Assembly (NCBI GenBank): GCA_009843785.1
Contig: VYCT01000082.1
Coordinates: 1 to 53,855 of the forward strand
Direction of reading: 5' to 3'
Length of the DNA: 53,855 bases
Source: Candidatus Poribacteria bacterium
GTDB taxonomy: Bacteria > Poribacteria > WGA-4E > WGA-3G
The notes under the pieces were generated by a model that worked only from the letters and a program-made list of their open reading frames with translations, was not told the DNA's origin and ran no database searches. Positions 1-8,676 of the stretch are shown here, in pieces; the first letter of the stretch is position 1, and every line of letters starts with the position of its first letter. The position numbers and the translations under genes are program-made.

Positions 1-10
1 CGAAAATAAG

Positions 11-72
11 TTTACACTTTTCGCTCGTAGGGGTTGGGTAACCCAACCCCTACGGTTTCTCCAGTGTGAAAA
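11..72. repeat. Palindromic repeat or hairpin
   Basis: A perfect 14-bp inverted repeat (26-39 with 41-54, arm CGTAGGGGTTGGGT) has outer arms near 11-19 and 63-72 that pair with one mismatch. It lies upstream of the first lipoprotein gene. It resembles a dispersed REP-like palindrome or bidirectional terminator; which of these cannot be told from one copy. Confidence 0.6.
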
Positions 73-156
73 TAATTATGGGTTCTACCATAAGAAAATG
101 AAAAATGAGGAAAATCGGTTTCCTGTAGGTTGGGTTGAGCGGTAAGGAGATTTCTT

Positions 157-672
157 GTGAAATTCTTGCTATATTTCTGTTGTTTGTTAATTGTTTTTAC
201 AGGTTGCGGTTCTAAAGGTTATGAAAATATACCGCATGATCCCATACATCTTCAGGCGAAAGTAGATGCTGAATCGGATGCCAAAAGCGATGTCAATTTA
301 CCGGCTTATTTTGGAGCAGGCATGAGTGCACCTCTCGCTGCGGGGATGTGTGCTTTGATGACTGGATGTATCGCTGACTTGCACTTTGGACATAGGCAGC
401 CCGAACCTTCATACATAATTGCTGGAATGAGTGCTGCAACGGTCTTCAGTCTGCTGACTCGATATTATATGCGTCTCCATCCACCGAATCCGCCCCCTGA
501 AAGATTGATCGGAAAATCGCCTGAATACGTTAATTTTTACGCCGATGCCTATCGGGCGAAAATGCGATCGTATCAGATTAAATCAGGTGCCGCAGGATCC
601 GCTTTCGGTTGCCTGACCCTAACCGGTGGGACGATTATTATTATTGTCGGTGTGGTTGGTATAGATGAGTAA
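157..672 (+). CDS. Putative lipoprotein, unknown function
   Basis: This 171-residue protein has no recognised family. It begins with a short hydrophobic signal segment ending in a lipobox-like F-T-G-C (Cys17), so it is probably exported and lipid-anchored. Two further hydrophobic glycine/alanine-rich stretches follow, around residues 48-65 and 85-100, and the C-terminus ends in a strongly hydrophobic segment (about 150-168). These could be membrane-associated glycine-zipper-like helices. The start is GTG, supported by AAGGAGA about 7 nt upstream. The next gene also encodes a small lipoprotein on the same strand. No function is assigned. Confidence 0.7.
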   Translation: MKFLLYFCCLLIVFTGCGSKGYENIPHDPIHLQAKVDAESDAKSDVNLPAYFGAGMSAPLAAGMCALMTGCIADLHFGHRQPEPSYIIAGMSAATVFSLLTRYYMRLHPPNPPPERLIGKSPEYVNFYADAYRAKMRSYQIKSGAAGSAFGCLTLTGGTIIIIVGVVGIDE

Positions 673-781
673 AAGGCAAATGAACTGTTGTCCCCGGGGC
701 TTGCGCTCCGAGGTTACGACCTGACCAAGCTGGACAATGACACACCGACCCAAATGAAGACCGTCAAGAGTGGAAAATTCC

Positions 782-1288
782 ATGACTTTATTGAAGAAAA
801 AGCAGAAAATGTGTGTGTTAGCTCTTTCTTGTTTGGCTATCACCATCCTATCTTCATGTGGCGATTTACAAGACGAAACACCTGATCCCGAAATACTTGA
901 CCTCTTTGAGGTGTTTTTTCGCTATAAATTTGAAAATAATGCCTCCGCACAACAACAAGATGCCGAGGCGTATTTCTTGGAAATTGACGGAGAAGACCCT
1001 TCGCCAGAATTTCTTGCGCGATTTAAGGGACACTCGCCACCGGTAAAGAAGGGTTCGGAATTTGTAATGGGGGGCAGTATTGTGATTGAGGGAGAGGCTC
1101 CAACGGAGGGAAATGGTCTTCTATTCCGAATTGATAGTTATCAATGGATTGGTTTGTTTGGAAATTGTGTTAAAATTTCTGGCGGATACTCCGAAGGCAA
1201 TCTTAGCGCATCTTGGGCTTCATACATTTGGATCAGAAGAAAAGGGAAGTGGGAGTTGGAATTTATTGGTGATAGAGCAATCGCATAG
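782..1288 (+). CDS. Putative small lipoprotein, unknown function
   Basis: The protein starts with a basic stretch (KKKQK), a hydrophobic core and a lipobox-like L-S-S-C, so it is a likely exported lipoprotein. The mature part is acidic and about 140 residues long. It reads like a small secreted beta protein with a conserved-looking end (W-x-S-Y-I-W-I-R-R-K-G-K-W-E-L), which recalls lipoprotein or NTF2-like folds, but no family was recognised. ATG 782 was chosen because GAGTGGA lies about 7 nt upstream; an in-frame GTG at 770 is an alternative. The stop precedes the convergent cydB gene by 28 nt. Confidence 0.6.
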   Translation: MTLLKKKQKMCVLALSCLAITILSSCGDLQDETPDPEILDLFEVFFRYKFENNASAQQQDAEAYFLEIDGEDPSPEFLARFKGHSPPVKKGSEFVMGGSIVIEGEAPTEGNGLLFRIDSYQWIGLFGNCVKISGGYSEGNLSASWASYIWIRRKGKWELEFIGDRAIA

Positions 1289-1316
1289 AATAGTCTGTGA
1301 CAACTACTTGCTCACG

Positions 1317-2357
1317 TTAAGTACTAATATCTTCTTCGGTTTGCCCTGTCTTCCGAGCTGCACCCTTAAATACAGCGTAAAGATACCAGAAAGCAGGCAC
1401 CAATAGTATCCCCCCCACGATCAGCACAATCAGTACCGGACGCAGTACAGTATCTGGTGCAGCCGTATTTGAAAAGGTTAAGTTTGGGGTGACAAGATAT
1501 GGATACTGTGCTAACCCCCAACCGAAAACGATTAGCGTCACCTGTATCGGGACGAGGACACGCGCAAGGCGAAATTGACGGTTCCAAATCGTCCAGATGC
1601 CCCACAATGCCACTCCACCTGTTAAGATATGAAACGGGATTGACCAAGGTGCATTACCGAGTCCACGTCGAATTGTTGGTGCGCCTCCAGCCGATAAGAT
1701 AAAACTCAGTCCTGCCATTGCGCCGACACTTACTGCGGCAATGAGCGCGCGTCGTCTGAAATCCTCTTGCAACGCGGTGTCATCCGTCTCCAGCGTGAGA
1801 TATACTGCAGCAAGCAACGCGCAAAGCGTCAAAGTGAAAAAACCTATCGCAAATGGAAACGGCGCGAGCCATGCCGAGATGAAGTCGGTGTCTACCTGTC
1901 CGCTTTCTATATCAACATGAATCGTTCCGGCGGCAACAGCCCCTAAGGTAATCCCTAACATCACAGGCGTGATGACACTCCCAATAGCGAATACCCGGCT
2001 CCAACGGCGGTGTGTTGTATCCGATTGGACATCGTAGGTACGAAATACAAACGCCGAGCCACGCAGCACAATCCCGATCAGCATCAACGTCAGTGGAATG
2101 TGTAACGCTGTGCTAATCGCCGCGAATGCGACAGGGAATGCCACGAAAAGCAGCACGACAATCACAATCAACCAGACATGGTTCGCTTCCCAGATAGGTG
2201 CGATGGCTTGTGTAATAAGGGTGCGTTGTGATTTTGCCCGCGGACCGGTCGCGAACAGGTCCCAGACACCACCGCCGAAATCTGCGCCACCTGTCAACAT
2301 ATAGATAATTAGTGAGATAAGCATCACACCAGCAACGCAAAGCTCAAGTGTTAACAT
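1317..2357 (-). CDS. cydB: Cytochrome bd ubiquinol oxidase subunit II
   Basis: CydB is the second membrane subunit of the cytochrome bd terminal oxidase, which passes electrons from quinol to oxygen with high affinity and without pumping protons. The 346-residue product has about eight to nine hydrophobic helices. It carries the family N-terminal pattern G-G-A-D-F-G-G-G-V-W-D-L and the A-x-I-x-E-A-N-H-V-W-L motif. Length fits the family (about 340-380). The start is preceded by a strong GGGAGGA site. It lies 12 nt after cydA on the same strand, forming a cydAB operon. No CydX-like small subunit was seen. Confidence 0.95.
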   Translation of the reverse strand: MLTLELCVAGVMLISLIIYMLTGGADFGGGVWDLFATGPRAKSQRTLITQAIAPIWEANHVWLIVIVVLLFVAFPVAFAAISTALHIPLTLMLIGIVLRGSAFVFRTYDVQSDTTHRRWSRVFAIGSVITPVMLGITLGAVAAGTIHVDIESGQVDTDFISAWLAPFPFAIGFFTLTLCALLAAVYLTLETDDTALQEDFRRRALIAAVSVGAMAGLSFILSAGGAPTIRRGLGNAPWSIPFHILTGGVALWGIWTIWNRQFRLARVLVPIQVTLIVFGWGLAQYPYLVTPNLTFSNTAAPDTVLRPVLIVLIVGGILLVPAFWYLYAVFKGAARKTGQTEEDIST

Positions 2358-2369
2358 CCGATCCTCCCC

Positions 2370-3680
2370 CTAATTTGTATCATACAAGCGTGGACTCTGG
2401 AAGATATGTCGGCGCATGAGGACAAAAACAATAATTGAGAGGAAAATGTAAAGCACTGTAAAACTGATAAAGGGAACAACGAGGTTCGGCATTGGGGTCA
2501 CCGCATCTGCTGTGCGCATGATATTGTAGATAACCCACGGTTGCCGTCCGACCTCTGTGACCGTCCAACCGGCTTCAATCGCAATAAATCCAAGTGGCGT
2601 GCAAAACGTAACGAACCGAAGATACCAGCGTTGGGTTGGTAGACCTTTGTGTTTCCACGCAAGCCAGCCTCCAATGATACCGACGGTAATCAAGACTATC
2701 CCACACGCGACCATAATCTGAAATGCGAAATGTACGATTGTCACCGGTGGACGATCTTCGCGCGGCACTTCCTTGAGCCCCATGATTTCTGCGTTGAAGT
2801 CAAAATGTGCGAGGAAACTGAGTGCCTTCGGAATCTCAAGTGCGTATCGTGTTTCTTCGGCATCTTCATCGGGAATACCGCCGATGCGCAAGGGCGCGCC
2901 GCGCTCCGTCTCCCATTGTGCTTCCATCGCTGCGAGTTTAATAGGTTGGTATTTTGCAACGCGCTTGGCACTGATGTCGCCGGAGATCGGTTGGAGGAGC
3001 GCGAATACAGCCCCAACGCTTAAAGCAATTGCAAACGCTCGACGATGGAATAGGTTATCGGGGTCGTGTCTGAGGAAATAGGCGTGGATGCCGGCGACTG
3101 CAAAGCCGACTGCGAGAAAGGCAGCGATCGTCATGTGGAGTGCTTGGCTGAATGAGGAAGGGTTAAGCATCGCTGCAATCGGATCAACGTTTGTCACCTC
3201 GCCATTGACAATAGAGAAACCGGTAGGTGTGTTCATCCATGCGTTGGCAGTAACAACGAAGATACCGGAAAATGTGCCGCCGAGCAGCACCATCATCCCC
3301 GCAAACCAATGCGCTAATTTTGGGATACGGTCCCAACCGTAGAGGTAAAGCCCTAAGAAGATTGCCTCTAAGAAGAATGCGAACCCTTCCAACGAAAACG
3401 GCATGCCGATGATCGGACCGGCGTAAGCCATGAAATTGGGCCACAACAGACCGAGTTCAAAAGACAAAACAGTCCCTGAGACCGCGCCGACAGCGAACAT
3501 GATAGCCGTGCCTTTCGCCCACTGTTTCGCCAAAGTCAGGTAGACTTCCTCGCGTGTTTTGAGCCAGAGCCCTTCGGCAATCACCATCAGCATCGGCATC
3601 GCTATGCCGACTGCCGCGAAAATGATGTGAAATGCGAGTGACATCGCCATTTGTGCACGTGCTGCCAATAAATCTGTCAT
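2370..3680 (-). CDS. cydA: Cytochrome bd ubiquinol oxidase subunit I
   Basis: CydA is the haem-bearing, quinol-oxidising subunit of cytochrome bd oxidase in the inner membrane. The 436-residue product has the family N-terminus with a haem-ligand candidate His18 (S-L-A-F-H-I-I-F), many transmembrane helices, and the conserved G-R-Q-P-W motif near the C-terminal third. It is shorter than the E. coli protein (about 520), as expected for the short-Q-loop class. The open frame extends 19 codons further upstream, but ATG 3680 was chosen because AAGGAGA lies about 8 nt before it. It is first in a two-gene operon with cydB. Confidence 0.95.
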   Translation of the reverse strand: MTDLLAARAQMAMSLAFHIIFAAVGIAMPMLMVIAEGLWLKTREEVYLTLAKQWAKGTAIMFAVGAVSGTVLSFELGLLWPNFMAYAGPIIGMPFSLEGFAFFLEAIFLGLYLYGWDRIPKLAHWFAGMMVLLGGTFSGIFVVTANAWMNTPTGFSIVNGEVTNVDPIAAMLNPSSFSQALHMTIAAFLAVGFAVAGIHAYFLRHDPDNLFHRRAFAIALSVGAVFALLQPISGDISAKRVAKYQPIKLAAMEAQWETERGAPLRIGGIPDEDAEETRYALEIPKALSFLAHFDFNAEIMGLKEVPREDRPPVTIVHFAFQIMVACGIVLITVGIIGGWLAWKHKGLPTQRWYLRFVTFCTPLGFIAIEAGWTVTEVGRQPWVIYNIMRTADAVTPMPNLVVPFISFTVLYIFLSIIVFVLMRRHIFQSPRLYDTN

Positions 3681-3762
3681 GAGAGTGTTCTCCTTCATGC
3701 ACGAGCTGCACACCGGCGAGTGGTCCCAAGCACCCACCCTATTTATTAACTACAGAGACGCA

Positions 3763-4587
3763 TCACGCAACCCACGGTTCGAGTCCGAGAAGTTTCTTGC
3801 CTAAAGGTGTCAATTCGGCAGTCTTACCGTGGTGATGCTCCTTCTCTTGCGCCTCTTTTCCAAGACCCGTTAACCGTTCACGCCATCCTTTAACACGCCC
3901 TTCGCTTGTATCCTTGCCCTCATTTGGTGCCGGTGACATTGTGATGTACTGCGCCATCCGTGGACGTTCCGCGGAGTTTGGGCTGCTGCCGTGCGGCAAC
4001 GCGCTATGCCAGATAACGAGATCGCCAGCTTTGCCTGCAACTGGCACCGCTTCTGCTTGGTATTCTCGCACCACTTCCCGTGGGTTCGCATCCTCAGGCA
4101 GGTCGTTCAACCACGCTTCCAACTTCCGATGGAAACCCGGAATACAGGTAAACGCGCCTTGATTGCCCGGCGTATCCGCCAGATATAGCACACCTTGCAC
4201 TTTTAAACGCACCGGCATACTGTCTAACGACATATCCCAATGTAGGTAAGGACCGGTGAATTTCCAATCCGGACGTTCAGGTGGATTCATACTCGCGCGA
4301 TCGAAACTGACCCAGAGTTTATCGTTTCCCCAAATCTCTGTGAACGCCTGATGAACGCGAGGGTATTGGCGGTTATTCCATAACGCCTGATGCTGATAAA
4401 TTTCCACCATGATGCTCCGGCGCGGTGGATCTGGATACCAACTGTCTGGATCATCGCCATCCATTTCAAGAAAATCCCAGACGGCTTGTTCCGCGGCGCG
4501 GCAATTTTCAAGAGGCACCGCTTCTGGCACGACAACATAACCGTTTTCTTCCCAAAATTCTAAGGCTTCTGCATCAAAAACTGGCAT
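3763..4587 (-). CDS. Phytanoyl-CoA dioxygenase (PhyH) family protein
   Basis: A probable Fe(II)/2-oxoglutarate-dependent oxygenase of the PhyH superfamily, which hydroxylates diverse small molecules; the substrate is unknown. The 274-residue product shows the facial-triad pattern His116-Trp-Asp118 and a distal His199 in P-H-G, with Arg210 eleven residues later as the likely 2-oxoglutarate anchor. The motif G-A-F-T-C-I-P-G-F-H matches the family's IPGSH region. The open frame runs 32 codons further upstream; ATG 4587 was chosen because TAAGGAG sits about 7 nt before it. It stands alone, downstream of nothing obvious, next to cydAB on the same strand. Confidence 0.9.
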   Translation of the reverse strand: MPVFDAEALEFWEENGYVVVPEAVPLENCRAAEQAVWDFLEMDGDDPDSWYPDPPRRSIMVEIYQHQALWNNRQYPRVHQAFTEIWGNDKLWVSFDRASMNPPERPDWKFTGPYLHWDMSLDSMPVRLKVQGVLYLADTPGNQGAFTCIPGFHRKLEAWLNDLPEDANPREVVREYQAEAVPVAGKAGDLVIWHSALPHGSSPNSAERPRMAQYITMSPAPNEGKDTSEGRVKGWRERLTGLGKEAQEKEHHHGKTAELTPLGKKLLGLEPWVA

Positions 4588-4747
4588 GAGTTTCTCCTTA
4601 TCAATTGGATCAATTCCAAGTTGTTCTATGAATAGAACAATACGCTGATTGCCTGAAAACCAATGTAGTGTTAAGAATACCACAAAACGTTAAGAAAATT
4701 CAAATTTTTAGAGTGTAGGTGTCAATTTAGGGATTTTTTTAAAGGTC

Positions 4748-4868
4748 AGGACTTACGCAATTTTGCTCATCGCAGACTCTGTGAGAGGAGACACCTGTAA
4801 AAAACGCAACTGGTCTCAGTGCACAGGCTAACAGCCTATGCTACAAAAGAGTGCACTGCGTAAGTCCT
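4748..4868. repeat. MITE-like element with 12-bp terminal inverted repeats
   Basis: A 121-bp stretch is bounded by perfect 12-bp inverted ends (AGGACTTACGCA at 4748-4759 and its complement at 4857-4868). It carries an internal small hairpin (AGGCT aac AGCCT near 4815). It is flanked by copies of AAAGGT at 4741-4746 and 4869-4874, the left one offset by 1 nt, so these may be a target duplication. It has no coding capacity and fills most of the gap between two divergent genes. Confidence 0.6.
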
Positions 4869-4992
4869 AAAGGTGTTTGATCGCAATCAAAACTCTGAAA
4901 AATTTTCTTGCAATTGACTTTACCGCGTGCTAAAGTACGGATACTTGACTCATAAAATTTAACGAACACTGAGATGGAGAGGATAGTTCCCA

Positions 4993-5946
4993 ATGCTTAA
5001 AGCAGGATTTATCGGTGCAGGGGGTCGCAGCCAAGGGGCACATTACCCAAGCGTTAACCGCCTCGAAGATGATGTTGAGATGCTCGGTGCGTGTGAATTA
5101 GACGAGGCAAAACTCGCACAAGTCGCACAGAAATACGAGTTCCCCCATACCTTCACAGACCACCGGAAGATGTTAGATACCTTAGATTTAGATGTCGTCT
5201 ATTGTGTCATGAACGAGAAGTGGATTTTGCAGCCTGCCTTGGATTGTCTCAACGCTGGCAAGCATATGTTCATAGAAAAACCGCCCGGTGCCAACAGTGA
5301 CGAAACACAACAATTACTCGATGCAGCGGTTGCGAACGATGTCTACTGCATGGTAGGGTTTCAGCGGAGATACGCCGCTGTCACACGCGAAGCTATGCGG
5401 CGCGTTGGAGAAAAAGGACCCGTTACATTAGCCGTCACCACATTTAACAAACAGATGTTGGGCGGGAATCGGGAATTTACGACGACACTCTGGAACGATG
5501 TTTGCCACGTCGTCGATCTACTCCGCTATATGGCAGGCGGTGAACCCGTGGAAGTCACCGCGCATCGCGACACGTTTGGTGCCGAACAACGCAATTTTTA
5601 CACTGCCTTTGTCCGTTTTGATAACAACGTTACAGGTGTACTTTTTGGGAGTCGCGCATCGGGTGGACGTGTCTTACGTTCCGAATTGCACGGTGTCGGC
5701 ATCGGTTGTTATATGAAGATTCCCGAAGAGATCGAAATCCATGAAGATAACCAAAGAAGTGTAATGGGCGGTTGGGAAGTTGATGGAGTTGATCAGCGCG
5801 ACTCACCGAGTTATGAAGGGGTGCTAACCATGCATCAACACTTCGTTGATAGTGTCCGCAATCGGACAGTCCCGCTCACAGACCTCCGTGATGTTATCCA
5901 CTCCATTCATCTCGTGGATATGATAGAAGGGCCCTTACCCGATTAA
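4993..5946 (+). CDS. Gfo/Idh/MocA family oxidoreductase
   Basis: A probable NAD(P)-dependent dehydrogenase acting on a sugar, inositol or related polyol. The 317-residue product opens with a Rossmann nucleotide-binding motif (F-I-G-A-G-G-R-S, residues 6-13). It carries the family E-K-P motif (F-I-E-K-P-P) that supplies the catalytic lysine region, followed by the C-terminal alpha/beta substrate domain. Length is normal to slightly short. A GGAGAGG-like site lies upstream of the ATG. It is followed at 47 nt by a PhyH dioxygenase on the same strand, a pairing that suggests joint catabolism or modification of an organic substrate; the substrate cannot be named. Confidence 0.9.
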   Translation: MLKAGFIGAGGRSQGAHYPSVNRLEDDVEMLGACELDEAKLAQVAQKYEFPHTFTDHRKMLDTLDLDVVYCVMNEKWILQPALDCLNAGKHMFIEKPPGANSDETQQLLDAAVANDVYCMVGFQRRYAAVTREAMRRVGEKGPVTLAVTTFNKQMLGGNREFTTTLWNDVCHVVDLLRYMAGGEPVEVTAHRDTFGAEQRNFYTAFVRFDNNVTGVLFGSRASGGRVLRSELHGVGIGCYMKIPEEIEIHEDNQRSVMGGWEVDGVDQRDSPSYEGVLTMHQHFVDSVRNRTVPLTDLRDVIHSIHLVDMIEGPLPD

Positions 5947-5993
5947 TTTGTGCGTGTACTTGGATAAAACACGACGCATTGGAGATCGAATCT

Positions 5994-6857
5994 ATGCTTG
6001 ATGAACGCCATCTACAACATCAGATGACTGACGAACAACGCAATAGCTTAAATGAGGACGGGCATTTCACCGTTGAAAACGCGCTGCCGTTAGACCTTGT
6101 TGAACGCCTTGAAGCCCGGGTGGATAATATCTATCAGAACCATCTTGATGCTGGTTATGATCCGCATACCAAAAATCAGATGACTGCGCACAGCAACTTT
6201 TTCTACCCGAACTTCCTCGGCAGAGATCAGATTTTCGTAAATATTTTGGACTGGTATAAAACGTTCCCGAAGGTGTGGGGCATTTTGGGCTGGAATATCT
6301 ACTCTTACCACAGCCACTTCATTATCACACCGCCACGTCCGGAGGCGGTTCGCGGCAAACCCGCCCCACTCGGTTGGCATCAAGACAGTGGACGCGTTAA
6401 CATTGAAATCGAAAGCTCACCACGACCACGTCTCTCCATCAAAGTCGTTTACTGGCTATCCGACTGCTCTGAAACGGGACGCGGGAACTTTTATGTGATT
6501 CCGGGGAGTCATCTGTGGGATAAACTTGAACGTCCAGCAGATGGATCATTACCGGAAGGTGCGACCCCGGTCTGTTGCAAACCGGGGGATGCGGTTTTCT
6601 TTGACCGTCGCCTATGGCACGCCCGCAGCGAAAATGATTCCGACATTACGCGTAAAGGTCTCTTTTACGGATACGGTTATCGTTGGTTACGGAGCAAGGA
6701 TAACATGACAATTCCACACGAGATGTTTGAACGGAATGATCCGATTCGGCAGCAGCTGCTCGGGGGTGGGACTAATGCGAATGGGCATTTCTCGCCCAAG
6801 GATGCAGACGTTCCGCTGAAGGTATGGCTTGAGGAAAAAGGCATCCTCTCAAACTAA
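5994..6857 (+). CDS. Phytanoyl-CoA dioxygenase (PhyH) family protein
   Basis: A second Fe(II)/2-oxoglutarate oxygenase of the PhyH family, 287 residues. The triad reads His129-Gln-Asp131 (G-W-H-Q-D-S-G-R) with distal His209 (L-W-H-A-R) and Arg220 eleven residues on. The N-Y/F-Y-V-I-P-G-S-H motif is present. All metal and co-substrate ligands are intact, so it is probably active; the substrate is unknown. An in-frame TTG at 5979 would add five residues, but ATG 5994 has GGAGA about 8 nt upstream and is preferred. It is probably co-transcribed with the Gfo/Idh/MocA gene. Confidence 0.9.
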   Translation: MLDERHLQHQMTDEQRNSLNEDGHFTVENALPLDLVERLEARVDNIYQNHLDAGYDPHTKNQMTAHSNFFYPNFLGRDQIFVNILDWYKTFPKVWGILGWNIYSYHSHFIITPPRPEAVRGKPAPLGWHQDSGRVNIEIESSPRPRLSIKVVYWLSDCSETGRGNFYVIPGSHLWDKLERPADGSLPEGATPVCCKPGDAVFFDRRLWHARSENDSDITRKGLFYGYGYRWLRSKDNMTIPHEMFERNDPIRQQLLGGGTNANGHFSPKDADVPLKVWLEEKGILSN

Positions 6858-6923
6858 TAGGAACCCTATCACAGTGTGAGACTGTCCAAGCACAAAGCGG
6901 TGTCCTACTGAACATAAATTCAC

Positions 6924-6952
6924 TTGACACCAACAACAAAATAGCGTATAAT
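6924..6952 (+). promoter_or_regulatory. Consensus sigma-70-type promoter for the peroxiredoxin gene
   Basis: TTGACA (6924-6929) and TATAAT (6947-6952) both match the consensus exactly and are separated by 17 bp. They lie 35 bp before the ATG at 6988, which itself has GGAGG at 6974-6978. This implies strong constitutive-type expression. Confidence 0.8.
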
Positions 6953-6987
6953 TTCATTAACTAACGTATTCATGGAGGCATAACGCG

Positions 6988-7998
6988 ATGTTTCAAACGC
7001 GGCTTAATTTAAGCGTGTTGGCTGTTATCCTCACGACAGTCATTTTGATTGCAGCAGCTTCAGGGGAGAAGGCAGTGACAACTCCAAACACATTAAAAGT
7101 AGGAATGATCGCGCCCGACTTTACATTGAAAGATGAAGAAGGCGTTGAGCGGAGTCTCAGTGACTATATCGGGCAGAAGAGTGTCGTCCTCGCATTTTAT
7201 CCAAAAGATTTCACCGGTGGCTGAACAGCTGAACTTTGCTCGCTCCGGGATAATTTGAGCGAGATAGAAGCCACCGGAAGTGTCCTTTTCGGTGTTAGTG
7301 TTGACGATGTCGATTCACATAAACGGTTCAGAGCAGAACAAAAATTTGGATTTTCGTTGTTAGCGGACACCGAATTTGAGGTAAGCAAACAGTACAGTGG
7401 GATCATTGAGCGTTTTAATGCTTCAAAACGGATGACCTTCATTATTGATAAAGCAGGATACATCCGCGCGATCGACACAGAAGTCAATGTCAAAACGCAC
7501 GGTGAAGATGTTGTCGCCCTGCTTCAGGAAGTGTTACCGAAGGTAGAGGTTGGGCAACCTGCTCCAGATTTCATCGCAACGGATAGTACAGGCGAAAGTT
7601 ATCAGCTCAGCGAGTTAATCGAGAAAAAGAACGTCGTCCTATCGTTTTACCCGCGCGACTTCGGGCGTGGCTGAACGGCGCAAGTTTGCTCGCTCCGTGA
7701 TGAGTCGAGTCGTTTGGCAAAATACGATGCCCAGATTTTCGGGATCACCCACAATGACGCAGATTCGCGTCAGAAATTTTCTGAAGAAAACCAGTTGAAC
7801 TTCCCGCTTTTGGTAGATACTGGACGCAATCTCGCGCTTTTGTACGGTGCAACAGATGCCTCCGATGGCGCAATCCAACGGTCCGCTATCATCATTGATA
7901 AAACAGGGAAGATTGTAGAAATTGATAAAGCGGTCAACGCCAGTACACACGGAACAGACTTAGTTAACTTCTTCCAAACTTTGGAAACATCAAATTAA
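6988..7998 (+). CDS. Secreted tandem peroxiredoxin with two predicted selenocysteines
   Basis: Two BCP/PrxQ-type thioredoxin-fold peroxiredoxin domains are fused in one 336-residue chain behind a signal peptide (residues 1-25), so it probably reduces peroxides outside the cytoplasm. Each domain has the family lead-in F-Y-P-[KR]-D-F. At the peroxidatic cysteine position each has an in-frame TGA (codons 79 and 229; bases 7222-7224 and 7672-7674). The following residues, T-A-[EQ]-[LV]-C-S-L-R-D, match the BCP pattern with a resolving Cys five residues on (Cys84, Cys234). The frame is open from 6988 to 7998 apart from these two codons, and each is followed by a SECIS-like hairpin. Read as Sec79 and Sec229. 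A pseudogene is unlikely because two identical-position stops would be needed. The PAP2-like gene starts 3 nt after the stop. Confidence 0.88.
7222..7263 (+). promoter_or_regulatory. UGA-Sec codon and bacterial SECIS-like hairpin, first domain
   Basis: TGA at 7222-7224 is followed by a perfect 7-bp stem, CTCGCTC (7239-7245) with GAGCGAG (7257-7263), closing an 11-nt loop with G at positions 2-4. Exactly 21 nt separate the codon from the loop, inside the range known for bacterial SECIS elements. It overlaps coding sequence, as bacterial elements do. Confidence 0.75.
7672..7709 (+). promoter_or_regulatory. UGA-Sec codon and bacterial SECIS-like hairpin, second domain
   Basis: TGA at 7672-7674 is followed by CTCGCTC (7689-7695), which pairs with GAG-T-CGAG (7702-7709, one bulged T). 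The 6-nt loop CGTGAT has G at position 2. The codon-to-loop distance is again 21 nt. The left arm is identical to that of the first hairpin, whereas the right arm differs yet still pairs. Confidence 0.75.
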
Positions 7999-8001
7999 TA
8001 G

Positions 8002-8616
8002 ATGGTGCGTAGCAATTTATCAACAATTCCGGCAGGCATTGCGTGGGGAACCTCTGTTCTGTTCAGCCCATTTTTGGTGCCAATCGTCACGGCTGTCGGT
8101 GTTGTCCAAAAGCATTCGGACCCGCAAAACGCCCTGCGTTGGTTAGCGATTGTTGTGCTATTTGTTACTGTATTGCCAGCACTCTCAATAGCACTGATGG
8201 TGCGGTTTGCGAAAGTGAGCGATTTACATCTGCAGAACAGAGAGGAACGGCTCTTACCTTTATGCTGCACGCTTGTGAGTATGATTATCGGTACGGTTCT
8301 ACTCCATCGGCTCGGTGCGGCACGTGAAATTGTTTGGGCAGGTATCGCTTACATCACGAATAGTATCATTTTCTCGGCGATTACCCCGATCTGGAAAATC
8401 AGTTTTCACAGTAGCGTTGCCACCGGATGTGTCACTGTGCTTGTCATGCTCGTTAACCCGCAATTCGGCTGGCTCTTTCTGTTGGTTCCGTTGATTTCAT
8501 GGGCGCGGGTTTACCGAAAACGTCATACGCTTCTCCAAACGGTTGTCGGGGCGGTCCTCGCGGTTGGTAACACGGTCATCGTTCTTCATATCGTGCAACT
8601 TGGCAGCCCAGTTTAA
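8002..8616 (+). CDS. PAP2-like integral membrane phosphatase family protein
   Basis: A 204-residue hydrophobic protein with about six membrane segments. The spacing of polar motifs recalls type-2 phosphatidic acid phosphatases: K-x-x-x-x-x-x-x-R (K-V-S-D-L-H-L-Q-N-R), an S-F-H-S motif in place of P-S-G-H, and R-V-Y-R-K-R-H in place of S-R-x-x-x-x-x-H. If active it would dephosphorylate a lipid phosphate or undecaprenyl pyrophosphate at the membrane. The motifs are imperfect, so the assignment is to the fold rather than to a substrate. The ATG follows the peroxiredoxin stop by 3 nt with no clear ribosome site of its own, suggesting translational coupling. Confidence 0.65.
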   Translation: MVRSNLSTIPAGIAWGTSVLFSPFLVPIVTAVGVVQKHSDPQNALRWLAIVVLFVTVLPALSIALMVRFAKVSDLHLQNREERLLPLCCTLVSMIIGTVLLHRLGAAREIVWAGIAYITNSIIFSAITPIWKISFHSSVATGCVTVLVMLVNPQFGWLFLLVPLISWARVYRKRHTLLQTVVGAVLAVGNTVIVLHIVQLGSPV

Positions 8617-8676
8617 ACAGCAGAGGTTTCCACGCCGAAGATTTTGAGGATACCGTTTCCAAAACAGGGAGTTTAC

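Noticed and set aside
619-846. Minus-strand open frame opposite the lipoprotein genes
   Set aside because: It overlaps two better-supported genes with ribosome sites and signal peptides; the product has no recognisable feature.
6988-7998. Treating the peroxiredoxin as three separate short genes or a pseudogene
   Set aside because: The only interruptions are two TGAs at homologous catalytic positions, both with hairpins at the same spacing; random decay would not do this.
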